A DNA stretch of 64,000 nt, from positions 26,194 to 90,193 of the forward strand of contig CAYZTH010000001.1 of the NCBI GenBank assembly GCA_964481435.1, read 5' to 3'. Both the position numbers and the translations under genes were made by a program. The stretch's first letter is position 1. Every line of letters begins with the position of its first letter. This document shows, one piece after another, positions 8,525-17,660 of this stretch. The notes beneath the pieces are model-generated. The model searched no databases. It worked only from the letters and a program-made list of their open reading frames with translations, and was not told the origin of the DNA. This stretch comes from JAPLYB01 sp964481435. GTDB taxonomy: Archaea; Nanobdellota; Nanobdellia; Pacearchaeales; UBA284.

Positions 8525-9987
8525 TTCTTTTTATTAATTCTAAAAATACTCTTTATTTTTCTTGCCGAGTAATTAACAAGGGCCTTTCTTTTTGTCCAAA
8601 AAACATACTTGAGAGTATAGGGAAGCAGAGGAAACTGTAGAATAAAACCCCTCAGGGTCAGCATCCTGAACAAAGAAAGATTATCTAGGAACTCTTCTTT
8701 TAGTTCATATAATTTCTCTAAACTATTCTCCGCAGTATATGCCGGAGTAGGCTTGTCAGACATCCAAAAATCATCCGTCATCATTCCTTTTTGTTTAGCA
8801 AGTTCATAGACCTGTGTTCCAGGATAGACTGTAAGTATGGCCCCGTCAGTATACGGGTGGTACTTTATTCTTTGCAGTTTCTTTATCAGATTAATTGTGT
8901 TTTTTATTGTTTTTTCATTTTCTCCAGGAAGCCCTATGATTATGAAGGGTTTGATATTTATTTTAGACTTCGCGAACATTTTGAATGCATTGATTATATC
9001 CTCTTGATTTATCCCTTTATTTGCCATCCTCAAAATATCGTTGTCCCCGCTTTCAACGCCCAAAAGAACTCTCTTGAAATTAGCCCTTTCTAAGAATCTG
9101 ATCATTCTCTCACTTAGTGGTTTTATCCTGCCACTAGCAATAAAATCTTTCTTTATACCTCTTCGGAGTATTTCTTTGCATATTTCAATTACTCTCTCAT
9201 TATCTACAAAAAGAGAGTCATCATGGAACCAGATTTCTTTTATTTGTGGAAATCTCTTGACCAAATATTCAATCTCGTCAACAACATTTTTTGGGCTCCT
9301 GAATCTGACTCTTCTTTTTGTCAGGGGATTTAGGGAACAGAAACTGCATTTGAAAGGACATCCCCTTGAACTTAGAATACATGCAGAATCGCGGGGAGTA
9401 TTAAAAAAAAGTTCATGCTTCGGAAAAGGAAGACTATCCAAATCTTCAATAAGTTCTCTTGGCGGAGTCATTATAATTTTTCCTTTCTTAAAAAAAACAA
9501 TTCCTTTTATTTTTTTTGAATCAGCAGTCTTGCTCTTAACTATTTCTGTCAGAGTCAATTCTCCTTCTCCTAAGACAATGATTACATACGGATACTTTTT
9601 CAATAGTTGGTCATACATGACTGTTGCATGGATACCGCCCAAAATTATCTTTATTTTTGGATGGTTTTTGTGGATGTACTCTATTAGCATATAACTGCTT
9701 ACCCTATTTGGGGTCAGCATCTGTATTCCAACAAAATCAGGAGAGAAAGAATTTATTTTTTCTATGACCTGGTTCTTACAGGTTTCATAATCAAGGTGAT
9801 TAAAGCATAGGCTCTCAACGGTAATCCCCTGAGATTCCAAATAAGAATGAAGATATGCAATTCCCAGAGCATAATGAGATTCTGCACCTAATTTCACGCC
9901 TTTTTTATTATCTTTTTTTGTAGTCATCAAGGATATTTCCTCAAAACTGCTTGTAACAAATAGGATTTTTTTGCCGGATTTTTTCAT
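8521..9987 (-). CDS. B12-binding domain radical SAM protein (copy 1)
   Basis: 488 residues from the ATG at 9987 (a TTG one codon earlier at 9990 is less likely). The N-terminal Rossmann-like cobalamin-binding domain covers about residues 1-170 (YALGIAYLHSYLE, then GGIHATVM). A radical SAM domain follows with SSRGCPFKCSFCSL, the C-x3-C-x2-C for the 4Fe-4S cluster. A helical C-terminal region of about 90 residues ends it. The BchE/P-methylase-like class often methylates unactivated carbons. It sits in a glycan island beside a close paralog. Substrate unknown. A TATA box at 10007-10017 gives a leaderless transcript. Confidence 0.85.
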   Translation of the reverse strand: MKKSGKKILFVTSSFEEISLMTTKKDNKKGVKLGAESHYALGIAYLHSYLESQGITVESLCFNHLDYETCKNQVIEKINSFSPDFVGIQMLTPNRVSSYMLIEYIHKNHPKIKIILGGIHATVMYDQLLKKYPYVIIVLGEGELTLTEIVKSKTADSKKIKGIVFFKKGKIIMTPPRELIEDLDSLPFPKHELFFNTPRDSACILSSRGCPFKCSFCSLNPLTKRRVRFRSPKNVVDEIEYLVKRFPQIKEIWFHDDSLFVDNERVIEICKEILRRGIKKDFIASGRIKPLSERMIRFLERANFKRVLLGVESGDNDILRMANKGINQEDIINAFKMFAKSKINIKPFIIIGLPGENEKTIKNTINLIKKLQRIKYHPYTDGAILTVYPGTQVYELAKQKGMMTDDFWMSDKPTPAYTAENSLEKLYELKEEFLDNLSLFRMLTLRGFILQFPLLPYTLKYVFWTKRKALVNYSARKIKSIFRINKKN

Positions 9988-10006
9988 CAATATGGTAAAA
10001 AGGTTG

Positions 10007-10017
10007 CATTTAAAAGT
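10007..10017 (-). promoter_or_regulatory. TATA box of radical SAM copy 1
   Basis: CTTTTAAATG on the minus strand, 25 nt before the ATG at 9987. The surrounding bases (GCATTTAAAAGTGTTTTGAA on the plus strand) recur before the paralog at 11799. Confidence 0.65.
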
Positions 10018-10037
10018 GTTTTGAAAGGCATAAAATT

Positions 10038-10316
10038 TTAAAATAGGCTAAAGACTCCCTTTTGGAAGACCAACGCGCCGCCAATCAAGAAGAAAAATCC
10101 TGGAAGATTGAATACGAATGAGAGCAGGATGATTGCCGCAGCAAAAAAGTCGATTATGCTGGCTATGTTTATTGAAGCAATCGAGAATATGACTGATTTT
10201 ATAAGGAGATAGACCGCACCGATGATTAAGACCGATTTCACAACATATGAAAAGAACGCAGAAAACATAAATAAAGAAACAAGTATGTCCAGGATTCCTA
10301 AAATCATTATGACCAT
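10038..10316 (-). CDS. Small hydrophobic membrane protein
   Basis: 92 residues with three or four hydrophobic segments over nearly the whole length (GILDILVSLFMFSAF, SVLIIGAVYLLI, IIDFFAAAIILLSF, FFFLIGGALVF). The repeated 'D-I/L' spacing and the lack of charged loops suggest a small integral membrane protein. It lies between the two radical SAM paralogs on the same strand (about 50 nt from each), so it may be cotranscribed. Function not recognised. Confidence 0.65.
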   Translation of the reverse strand: MVIMILGILDILVSLFMFSAFFSYVVKSVLIIGAVYLLIKSVIFSIASINIASIIDFFAAAIILLSFVFNLPGFFFLIGGALVFQKGVFSLF

Positions 10317-10359
10317 GGTATTATGATTATTTTTCTTTTTAATTTTATTAATAGTTAAT

Positions 10360-11799
10360 TTAGAATAATCTGCCTTTTTTTAACAGAGTTTCCACTCTCC
10401 CAAAGAGATATTTCATTAAGTAAGGGAGTGTCTCGAATTGGGCTTTAAATCCTCTTGGAGTTATTATTCTATAAAATGAGAGGTTATCCGCGAGAATTTC
10501 CTCGAACTTTTTTAATTCTGCATAACTGTGTTCTGCAGTATATAGCGGAATCTCCTTATCCGTAAGCCAGAAATCATCATTGATAAATCCCTTGGACTTT
10601 GCAATTTCGTAAACTTCGGTTCCAGGATAAACAAATAGGATATTGAAGCATCTGGGATAAGATACATATTTTATTTTTTGTAACTTTTTTATGAATTTGG
10701 CGCTTTCATTTATTGTATGCAGATTTTCTCCAGGCAGACCAACAATTAGATATGTTTTAAGGTGTATTTTCGACTTTGAAAATAACTTAAATGCCTTAAT
10801 TATGTCCTCTTGATTTATCCCTTTATGGCAGGATCTTAGAAGTTCATTGTCTCCGCTTTCTATACCCAGTGTGACTCTTATGAAATTTGCTTCCTCAAGT
10901 TTTTTAACAACTTCGGCACTCAAGGGTTTAATTCTTCCGCTGCACACAAAATCCAGTTTTATTTTTCTTCTCATTATTTCGTTGCAGATGTCTATCACCC
11001 GCTGATTATCAACAAAGAAGGAATCATCATTTATTGAGAGTTCTTTCATCTGAGGAAATTTCTTTACCATATACTCTATTTCATCAACGACTTTTATAGG
11101 GTCTCTGAATCTCACCGCCCTTTTAGATTCTGGATTCAAGCAGCAAAAACTGCAGGCAAAAGGGCATCCTCTTGCAGATAAAAGACTCCCGGTCCATCTT
11201 TTGCTACCCTTAAAGAATACTTCGTGTTTTGGAAAAGGCAGGCTATCTAGGTCTTTTATTAATTCCCTAGGTTTTGTTCTTGTTACTTTCTTATTTTTAT
11301 AAAATGCGATTCCATCAATTTTCTTAAGATTAGGTTTTTTCTTGTCTAATTCTTTAATTAATTCAAATAGAGTTATCTCTCCGTCCCCAAGGGCCACTAT
11401 TAAAAAGGGATATTTTTCTATCAGTTGCTTATACATTATTGTAGCATGTATTCCCCCGGCAATTATCTTAATCTTAGGATAATTTTTATGTATCCAGTCA
11501 ATAAGATAGTATGTGCTGACTCTATTACAGGTTAACATTTGAAAGCCAACAAAATCTGGAGAGAAACTTTTTATTTTTTCAATTACTTCCCTGTAGCAGT
11601 CTTTATACGGTTTATGATTTAGCCAGAGAGTTTCAACTTCCATGTTCTTTGATTCAAGGTAAGAATGAATGTATGCGAGGCCAAGGGGATAATAAGTTTG
11701 CTCTCCGAAGTCTTCACTGACTTTCCCCTCTGGAACTAACGGAAGATCTTCAAAACTTGTCGTTATTAGCAATACCTTTTTTCTGCCGGATTTTTTCAT
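10360..11799 (-). CDS. B12-binding domain radical SAM protein (copy 2)
   Basis: 479 residues from the ATG at 11799 (TTG at 11802 also in frame). Same architecture as 8521-9987: N-terminal cobalamin-binding domain (YPLGLAYIHSYLE, GGIHATIM), radical SAM core with SARGCPFACSFCCL, then a helical tail. The two proteins align along their full length with clear similarity, including the first nine residues and the sequence upstream of the ATG, so they come from a tandem duplication that took the promoter along. The cluster loop is flanked by an extra cysteine here (CCL versus CSL). Substrate unknown. Confidence 0.85.
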   Translation of the reverse strand: MKKSGRKKVLLITTSFEDLPLVPEGKVSEDFGEQTYYPLGLAYIHSYLESKNMEVETLWLNHKPYKDCYREVIEKIKSFSPDFVGFQMLTCNRVSTYYLIDWIHKNYPKIKIIAGGIHATIMYKQLIEKYPFLIVALGDGEITLFELIKELDKKKPNLKKIDGIAFYKNKKVTRTKPRELIKDLDSLPFPKHEVFFKGSKRWTGSLLSARGCPFACSFCCLNPESKRAVRFRDPIKVVDEIEYMVKKFPQMKELSINDDSFFVDNQRVIDICNEIMRRKIKLDFVCSGRIKPLSAEVVKKLEEANFIRVTLGIESGDNELLRSCHKGINQEDIIKAFKLFSKSKIHLKTYLIVGLPGENLHTINESAKFIKKLQKIKYVSYPRCFNILFVYPGTEVYEIAKSKGFINDDFWLTDKEIPLYTAEHSYAELKKFEEILADNLSFYRIITPRGFKAQFETLPYLMKYLFGRVETLLKKGRLF

Positions 11800-11817
11800 C
11801 AATATAATAAAAAGAAC

Positions 11818-11830
11818 GCATTTAAAAGTG
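11818..11830 (-). promoter_or_regulatory. TATA box of radical SAM copy 2
   Basis: CACTTTTAAATGC on the minus strand, 25 nt before the ATG at 11799. Identical core to the box of copy 1. Confidence 0.65.
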
Positions 11831-11865
11831 TTTTGAAAAGTATTAAACAGTCATTTTATTGGACT

Positions 11866-11891
11866 GGGAAAAATTATGTTGGGACATAATT
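11866..11891 (-). terminator. Terminator-like hairpin after the 787-residue fusion gene
   Basis: AATTATGT and ACATAATT (11872-11879 and 11884-11891) form an 8-bp stem with a 4-nt loop. Read on the minus strand the stem is followed by a T-run. It lies 50 nt beyond the stop of 11941-14304. Confidence 0.5.
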
Positions 11892-11940
11892 ATGAGAGAT
11901 AAGCCCCTAATATTAAGAGGTATTTACAGAATTATCCTAA

Positions 11941-14304
11941 TCAAATGACTTTTACATCTGGAAGAGGAACAATGAAATTTGTTCCTTTTTCAACTAATTC
12001 TCTTTCTCTCTCCCTGAATCCCTTTACAAAACTGTATGGCAAGGCTAGTAGATAATCTGGTCTTTCGTGCCTTAATTTTGTTTCATCAAAGATGGGAATC
12101 TCCGAACCAATCATGTACTTCCCGAATTTGAATGGATTTGAATCTGCAGCAGCTTGGACCAAGTTTGGCCCTATTCCGCAGAACTGCATGATGGTATTTC
12201 CTTTTGTAGAAGCACCATATATCCAAGTCTTTTTTCCTTCTCTTTTTATCCTTTCAAGCAAGGCTATCAGCTCTTGTTTTGTTCTGGTGATTCTTGCCAT
12301 GAATTCCGTATACGTTGAAGTATTGAATATGCCCCAATCCAATTCTTCATTAAGATTCTGCTGTAATCTCATGGTCCTTGGATATTTTAGATTTCCTTTT
12401 TTCTTGGCAAAAATCCTGAAACTTCCGCCATAAACATCATTTAACTGAACATCAAACAATTCGAGTCCTGCTTTCTCAAGAATCCACTTCATATTCTGCG
12501 TTCCATAATAGCCAACATGCTCATGAACAATATTGTCATACATATTAGTCTTAATCATTGCAGGAAGATAAGCCATTTGAATTATTACTGCACCATCTTC
12601 GTCTAAAATCTCACTTATGTCTTTACAGAACTTGATTGGGTCATGCTGATGATAGAATGTAGCAACACAAAAGACTAACTTCGCTTTATGATCAGAGACG
12701 CTCTTAAAGTTTTCTGCACTGAAAAAGTCTTTTACTCTTTTGAATTTACTTGAATGAACCACACTTTCAACATTCTGTGCAGGGTCTATTCCTATTAAAT
12801 TATAATCACTAGCTGAGAAAAAGTCTAGAAGAGCCCCATCATTACAACCAATATCTAAAATTGTGTCATTTGAGTTCAAGTTCTTTAAGATTTTACCTGA
12901 ATTTGCAACATCTTCAAGTATCTTTTTCATAGAAGAATTAGAAGTACTTGTGTAAGGATATTGTTTGTACATGTTCAATAAAGAATAATTATATGCTAAC
13001 TGAAGTGTACCACACTCTTTATCGCTTGACTTGACACACTGCATAATTTTAAGTGAAGATTTTTTTAATTTATCTCTATAATCTAAATTATCTGGAAAGA
13101 TTGAAGAAAGATACTGCTCTCCTAAGTCTATGCAAGGAATAATGTTTTTATTACCACAGAATCGGCATTCGGTTATTTGTTTCTTAGGTTCTTTTAATTT
13201 TTGTTTCATAAAGTCTATAACCCCTCTTGCATCAGGGTAGTCTGGTGAATTATTCATTGGTTCTTGAATGTCAACAAAGCCATCAAATGAAATGTCTAAA
13301 TCAAGTTCTTTAACCAAATCTTTTAAGACAATAGAGTTCTTTGCACCAACTTCAATAATGCCTTTTCTATCAAGATTCTTAGCAATCCATTCACCAACCC
13401 ATTCAACAGGTGCGAAAGCATACTTGCTTCGACCATCAATATAGACTTTAGAATCATTAAGCATACCGATTAAAACCCCTTTATTCAATCCTTCGCCATA
13501 CATCGCGCTCAATCTCACAATCAAAGATTCACCATTCATAGCAACTATCATTTCGGCTTCAAGTTTATTCCTTCCATAAACAGTATCAAGTTGAGTTCTT
13601 GCCGAAAGTGTGCTGATTTGGATAAACTTCTGGAATTTGACGCCCTCAAAAATGTTCTTGGTCTTTTCAACTGTCTCTTTATAGTCCCACTCTGGATTTT
13701 GTTCTGCTTTAAATCTCGAAGAAGGCATAGCACAATTAATTACATAATCAAAACTCTTTCCAAGCACGCTGTCATAATTTTCTAATGTGACTGGTGTGAC
13801 ATTATGTCCTAGCTTATTTAATGCTTTTAGAATTTGAGAACCGACAAAGCCATTTGCACCGAACAATGCTACTGTTTTCTTCAATCTTTGTTTGGTGACA
13901 TTCTCATGTATTATTGGTGGATTGCAAGTGTCCCAGGGTTTTGATAGCATAGCTATGGCCGTAACGGGGGTTATTGCATGAAAAGCATGAGCGACTCCAG
14001 GAGAAGCGAAAGTACATTCTCCCTTACCCATATGTATTACCTGTTCCTTAGCATCTGGGCTCTCTTTAAGGACCATTATCCCAGAACCCTCTACCACCAA
14101 GAAATATTCAGTGAATTCTGGATGCATATGATTTCCCCTGCTTGCGCCAGGAGTAAAATAGAGCATGTTGAACTCTTTAATGTCCGTTTCAGGGGTCCAG
14201 GTAAAGATTCCCCCCCTGCCGTCAATAACTGTATTAATATTACAGTTTGGTTTCAAAAGCCCAAACTTCTTTTTAGGTTCGTCTGTCTTTTTTTTATCTA
14301 CCAT
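11941..14304 (-). CDS. Three-domain fusion: cupin + NAD-dependent epimerase + sugar C-methyltransferase
   Basis: 787 residues. Residues 1-135 are a cupin of the WxcM/FdtA-like kind, with metal-binding G-x5-H59-M-H61...E66. Residues 142-345 are an extended short-chain dehydrogenase with GANGFVG (149-155) and YGRNK (catalytic Y243/K247). Residues 378-787 are an NDP-hexose methyltransferase, with a zinc-binding N-terminus (C380, C383, C423, C431), the SAM loop DIGCNDG (484-490), and the C-terminal WIYGASTKGN nucleotide-binding region of the TylC3-type C-methyltransferases. Such activities normally come as separate proteins in deoxysugar pathways. A 3- or 5-C-methylated deoxysugar is a fair inference. 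TATA box at 14323-14334. Confidence 0.85.
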   Translation of the reverse strand: MVDKKKTDEPKKKFGLLKPNCNINTVIDGRGGIFTWTPETDIKEFNMLYFTPGASRGNHMHPEFTEYFLVVEGSGIMVLKESPDAKEQVIHMGKGECTFASPGVAHAFHAITPVTAIAMLSKPWDTCNPPIIHENVTKQRLKKTVALFGANGFVGSQILKALNKLGHNVTPVTLENYDSVLGKSFDYVINCAMPSSRFKAEQNPEWDYKETVEKTKNIFEGVKFQKFIQISTLSARTQLDTVYGRNKLEAEMIVAMNGESLIVRLSAMYGEGLNKGVLIGMLNDSKVYIDGRSKYAFAPVEWVGEWIAKNLDRKGIIEVGAKNSIVLKDLVKELDLDISFDGFVDIQEPMNNSPDYPDARGVIDFMKQKLKEPKKQITECRFCGNKNIIPCIDLGEQYLSSIFPDNLDYRDKLKKSSLKIMQCVKSSDKECGTLQLAYNYSLLNMYKQYPYTSTSNSSMKKILEDVANSGKILKNLNSNDTILDIGCNDGALLDFFSASDYNLIGIDPAQNVESVVHSSKFKRVKDFFSAENFKSVSDHKAKLVFCVATFYHQHDPIKFCKDISEILDEDGAVIIQMAYLPAMIKTNMYDNIVHEHVGYYGTQNMKWILEKAGLELFDVQLNDVYGGSFRIFAKKKGNLKYPRTMRLQQNLNEELDWGIFNTSTYTEFMARITRTKQELIALLERIKREGKKTWIYGASTKGNTIMQFCGIGPNLVQAAADSNPFKFGKYMIGSEIPIFDETKLRHERPDYLLALPYSFVKGFRERERELVEKGTNFIVPLPDVKVI

Positions 14305-14322
14305 TTCTTTTTCAGTTTATAT

Positions 14323-14334
14323 CGGTTTTTAAGG
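14323..14334 (-). promoter_or_regulatory. TATA box of the three-domain fusion
   Basis: CCTTAAAAACCG on the minus strand, 25 nt before the ATG at 14304. Confidence 0.55.
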
Positions 14335-14378
14335 TTTTATGTTATCAATTGCAATATTTGAAATTATTCAATAAAAAA

Positions 14379-15524
14379 TCATTTTCCTATAAATTCCTCA
14401 AAAATCTTTTTGCCCCACTTCTCCAAAGATAATTTTTTTACCTCTTTTATGGAATTCAGTATAATCCTTTTCTTTTTTGTTTCATTTTCTAAGAGATTTA
14501 CTATTTTATTAGCATCATGTTTGCCAAAAGAATCCAGAATAAGCCCATTTTTTCCATTAGTAATTATCTCCGGTTCTGCACTTTTTGCGCAGACTATCAG
14601 GCATCCTGAAGCCATTGCCTCCGAGACAACCAATGTAGGAGCGCCGCCTTCGTATCTTGACAAGCAAAAAAAGATATTTGAAGCATTGTAATAGTAGGGA
14701 ATCTTTTCTCTGGGCACATTCTCCAAAAATAGTATAAATTTTTTGTTAAGCAGATGTCCCACTTTTCTTTTATCTGCACCGATGATGATAAGCCCGAAAT
14801 TTTTATTTAGGTGATGGATTTCCTCTGAGAGGTTGATAGCCCTATCCAATCCTTTTGTCCAAAAACCTCCACGGCCAATATAGAGCCCATAGGTCTTATC
14901 TTTATCAAGGTCAAGCCGGTCCTTGATAATCTTCGTGTTCCTTATTTTAAATCCCTCTAAATTGACGCCAGTCCTGATAACTTCCATATCCCTATTGATC
15001 TTATAGAGCGTTCTTAGTTGTTTTTTCACCTTTTCAGAAACACATATTATTTTGTCTGCTTTTTTTATGGGGGGCATCTCCAAATAGTATCCAAAAAGAA
15101 GCAAAGGCAATAAAATTATTCTTTTTATTATCCCGAATCTCATCGTGCTATTTTTCAAAAAATAATACGCACTGCCATGATATGTATGGACAATCTTTTG
15201 GCCAGGCTTCTTTTTGTAGTCCTTTAACCAGTAACCCCAAACTCCATGAGAGTTTATGATGTCAAAAGTATTCTCCCTCAAGTATGATTTTACTTTTCTG
15301 TTGAATATGATATCATTCAGAAAAGGGATTTTTGTCGATTTTATCTCAATATAAGAGATACCTCCTGCAGAATAGCTCTTGTTCTTTTCTCCACCATATA
15401 CCCAGGTTATATCTGTTTCTCTGTTTACTGATTTGAGGTACTCAATTAAATTCTTTTTAAATACCGAAACTCCTCCATTAAAAGAAGGATTTGAACCGAC
15501 AAAACAGATTTTTAATTTTTTCAT
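14379..15524 (-). CDS. GT4 family glycosyltransferase
   Basis: 381 residues from the ATG at 15524; the frame is open to 15587, but that would overlap the upstream gene, and the conserved N-terminus KICFVGSNPSFNGGVS begins right after residue 1. GT-B fold: an N-terminal acceptor domain, then a C-terminal GT4 domain with YIGRGGFWTKGLD and the SRYEGGAPTLVVSEAMASG retaining-enzyme signature (E-x7-E). Starts 11 nt after the stop of the GT4 gene upstream, so the two are cotranscribed. Donor and acceptor unknown. Confidence 0.88.
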   Translation of the reverse strand: MKKLKICFVGSNPSFNGGVSVFKKNLIEYLKSVNRETDITWVYGGEKNKSYSAGGISYIEIKSTKIPFLNDIIFNRKVKSYLRENTFDIINSHGVWGYWLKDYKKKPGQKIVHTYHGSAYYFLKNSTMRFGIIKRIILLPLLLFGYYLEMPPIKKADKIICVSEKVKKQLRTLYKINRDMEVIRTGVNLEGFKIRNTKIIKDRLDLDKDKTYGLYIGRGGFWTKGLDRAINLSEEIHHLNKNFGLIIIGADKRKVGHLLNKKFILFLENVPREKIPYYYNASNIFFCLSRYEGGAPTLVVSEAMASGCLIVCAKSAEPEIITNGKNGLILDSFGKHDANKIVNLLENETKKKRIILNSIKEVKKLSLEKWGKKIFEEFIGK

Positions 15525-15534
15525 GTTTATAATG

Positions 15535-16674
15535 TTATTTTCCTGATAATTTAAGATAGAGTTCTTTTGTCCTTTTTCCAATTTCATCCCAATTATTCTT
15601 TTTCCAGTATTTCTCTGACTGAACTTTCAGATATTTTGTCTTTGATGGGCTGTCCAATAGTTCATTTATTTTTTTTACAAGATCAACAGAATCATCTTCC
15701 TTGAAAGTATCTATACATCCTTCTTCTTTCTTGAGGATTACAAAAGAAGGAATATCTGCAGACAGAGTAGGGACTTGATAAGCCAATTGCATGGCCATGG
15801 TTGAAGAGAGGAAGTCTCCTCCTCCTTGGGTATGAAGATTTATCCCAACATCTGCAGCATTGAGAAAAAGAGGCATTTGTTCATCAGGAACAAAACCCAG
15901 AAGTTTGACTCGGTCTTTAATTTGCAATTCATCGATTTTCTTTACTATACGGTCATAGACTATTTGGTCTTTTGCCAATTGCACTTTTCCAATAATCAAA
16001 AGTATTGTATTTTGGTCTAATTTTTTTATAGCCTCTAAGACCATATCATAGTTTTTAGAGCCCCGGATATAGCCGAGCAAGATTAGAACCTTCTTTCCAT
16101 GATATCCCAGCTTATCTTTGCACTTCTCTTCATCTAATCTTTTCATATTTGTTGGAAGTCCAAGAGGGAGAGTCACTATCTTATCTTTGTCAATTTTCCA
16201 TTCCTCTATATTTATCCTCTCTCCATTCTTTGAGTGCGTGATGAATTGGTCAACAAATAATTTTAAGAATACATAAATGAACTTGTAGTAATAGAAAAGC
16301 AGCTTCTCTTTTTTACCTCCGTCCATAGCATAATACTTTGAAGGAGAATCATGCAGCGCCATGACAATTTTTGCCTTTGTGAGCATTTTTAGCCAAGCTA
16401 GAAAAGGGATTATATAAATGCCAACAAATTTTCCCAAGCATTTACCAAATATCCCTATATGGAATTGGATATGTATTATATCTTCTTTTGAAGTTCCTTT
16501 TGCGGCCTTCCTTGCTATGTTTATGAAGTGAAAGGGGTTTGAGGAGGTTTGGTCTTTTATTTCTATAATCTCGGGTTCAATACCGGCCTTTTTCAGAGCA
16601 TCTGCAAGCTGTTTTGCATGTTCTGCAATACCACATCTTGTTGGAGGATATGTTGACACAAGTTTTATTTTCAT
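15535..16674 (-). CDS. GT4-like glycosyltransferase
   Basis: 379 residues. It begins KIKLVSTYPPTRCGIAEHAKQL, typical of GT4 enzymes. The second domain has LLGYIRGSKNYDMVLEAIK and a FVPDEQMPLFLNAADVGI region. The usual E-x7-E is replaced by a GGGDFLSSTMAMQLAYQ loop, as in the subgroup acting on cell-surface polysaccharides. Same strand as the GT4 gene downstream (11-nt gap). Substrate unknown. Confidence 0.82.
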   Translation of the reverse strand: MKIKLVSTYPPTRCGIAEHAKQLADALKKAGIEPEIIEIKDQTSSNPFHFINIARKAAKGTSKEDIIHIQFHIGIFGKCLGKFVGIYIIPFLAWLKMLTKAKIVMALHDSPSKYYAMDGGKKEKLLFYYYKFIYVFLKLFVDQFITHSKNGERINIEEWKIDKDKIVTLPLGLPTNMKRLDEEKCKDKLGYHGKKVLILLGYIRGSKNYDMVLEAIKKLDQNTILLIIGKVQLAKDQIVYDRIVKKIDELQIKDRVKLLGFVPDEQMPLFLNAADVGINLHTQGGGDFLSSTMAMQLAYQVPTLSADIPSFVILKKEEGCIDTFKEDDSVDLVKKINELLDSPSKTKYLKVQSEKYWKKNNWDEIGKRTKELYLKLSGK

Positions 16675-16706
16675 TTCATTTTTTTATGCCAGAGGCATCC
16701 GCCTAT

Positions 16707-16823
16707 TTATTTTTTTCTTGCAGATTCGTGCCAGAAGACACGGGCAAGATTTAATTTGTTCGATAATAATGCGCTTCTTTTTACATATAAATACTTCATT
16801 CTTTCTTGTGTGGATTTTATTTT
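16707..16823 (-). other. In-frame open extension beyond the TAG stop of the GT2 gene
   Basis: After the TAG stop at 16824-16826 the same frame stays open for 38 more codons to a TAA at 16707-16709. The extension reads as charged, protein-like sequence (KYLYVKRSALLSNKLN, then ARVFWHESARKK). It contains an ATG at 16799 that would give a 30-residue peptide. Either a premature amber codon has shortened the glycosyltransferase, or the stop is sometimes read through, or the resemblance is chance. Confidence 0.4.
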
Positions 16824-17651
16824 CTAATTTAGATAGTATCCTAGCAAGAAAGGCACTGCCCTCAAAGCTCTTAAAAAAAAGCTTTTGAAACTTACGCTAA
16901 ATGATCCTGCATGTATGTTCCTCGGCCTATTCTTGCTTTTTATAAGTTCAGTATAATATCCAGACCTTACCAAGATTTTATTATTTTTTCCGTATCTATA
17001 ATTTTTCTTGAATAATTGTATGAGATTTTCCGGTTCCATATGATAAACCGCATGGTCAAGTTTCCCTGTCCTGTTGGAAAGTTTTGAAAATTCATAGAAT
17101 GTTATTGCATGATCTTGTGAGACAACAAAAGGAATGACTTTTTTTGGAATGTTCTTCATAGCTCTGATTAATAAATCTCGTCTATAAAATCTTGGCAGGA
17201 TTACTCCTCCAACAGGATTAAGATATTTCTCAGGGTACTTTTGAGTAAGAACCCTGTCTGCATCAAATAAAGAGGGTAAGAATTTTTGTTTGTTGTATGC
17301 CCTTTCTTCCAACCATAAGGAATCGAAGCTGTTCATCAATCCGACTGCTCTTTCCACAGCAGTCTTATCTAGGATCTGATCCGAATCAAGCAGAAGGACA
17401 AAATCTCCCTTGCTTGCCGAAGCTCCAAGATATCTTGAACCAAGAAGCAATCCAGGATATTTTATTATCTTGCACCCATAATCTCTTGCGATGTCCAGGG
17501 TTTTATCTTTGCTTCCGCTGTCAATGACTATTATTTCAATCTTGGTATATGATTGGGCTTTTACCGCGTCTAAACATTTCTTCATAGTTCTCTCGCTGTT
17601 AAAAGTGGGGATGTTTACAGAAACTAGGGGCAATTTATTTGTTTTCTTCAT
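16824..17651 (-). CDS. GT2 family glycosyltransferase
   Basis: 275 residues. GT-A fold with VSVNIPTFNSERTM (residues 10-23), VIDSGSKDKT and the metal-binding LLLDSDQ (D89-S-D91). The C-terminal part contains basic residues and a short hydrophobic end (FFLRALRAVPFLLGYYLN). It starts 9 nt after the stop of the GT4 gene upstream, so they form one transcript. The C-terminus ends at a TAG, after which the frame stays open for 38 codons, so the protein may be slightly truncated. Substrate unknown. Confidence 0.85.
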   Translation of the reverse strand: MKKTNKLPLVSVNIPTFNSERTMKKCLDAVKAQSYTKIEIIVIDSGSKDKTLDIARDYGCKIIKYPGLLLGSRYLGASASKGDFVLLLDSDQILDKTAVERAVGLMNSFDSLWLEERAYNKQKFLPSLFDADRVLTQKYPEKYLNPVGGVILPRFYRRDLLIRAMKNIPKKVIPFVVSQDHAITFYEFSKLSNRTGKLDHAVYHMEPENLIQLFKKNYRYGKNNKILVRSGYYTELIKSKNRPRNIHAGSFSVSFKSFFLRALRAVPFLLGYYLN

Positions 17652-17660
17652 TTTTAATTT

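Noticed and set aside
9041..9694. 217-codon plus-strand frame opposite radical SAM copy 1
   Set aside because: Antisense shadow of a gene with a clear Fe-S motif.
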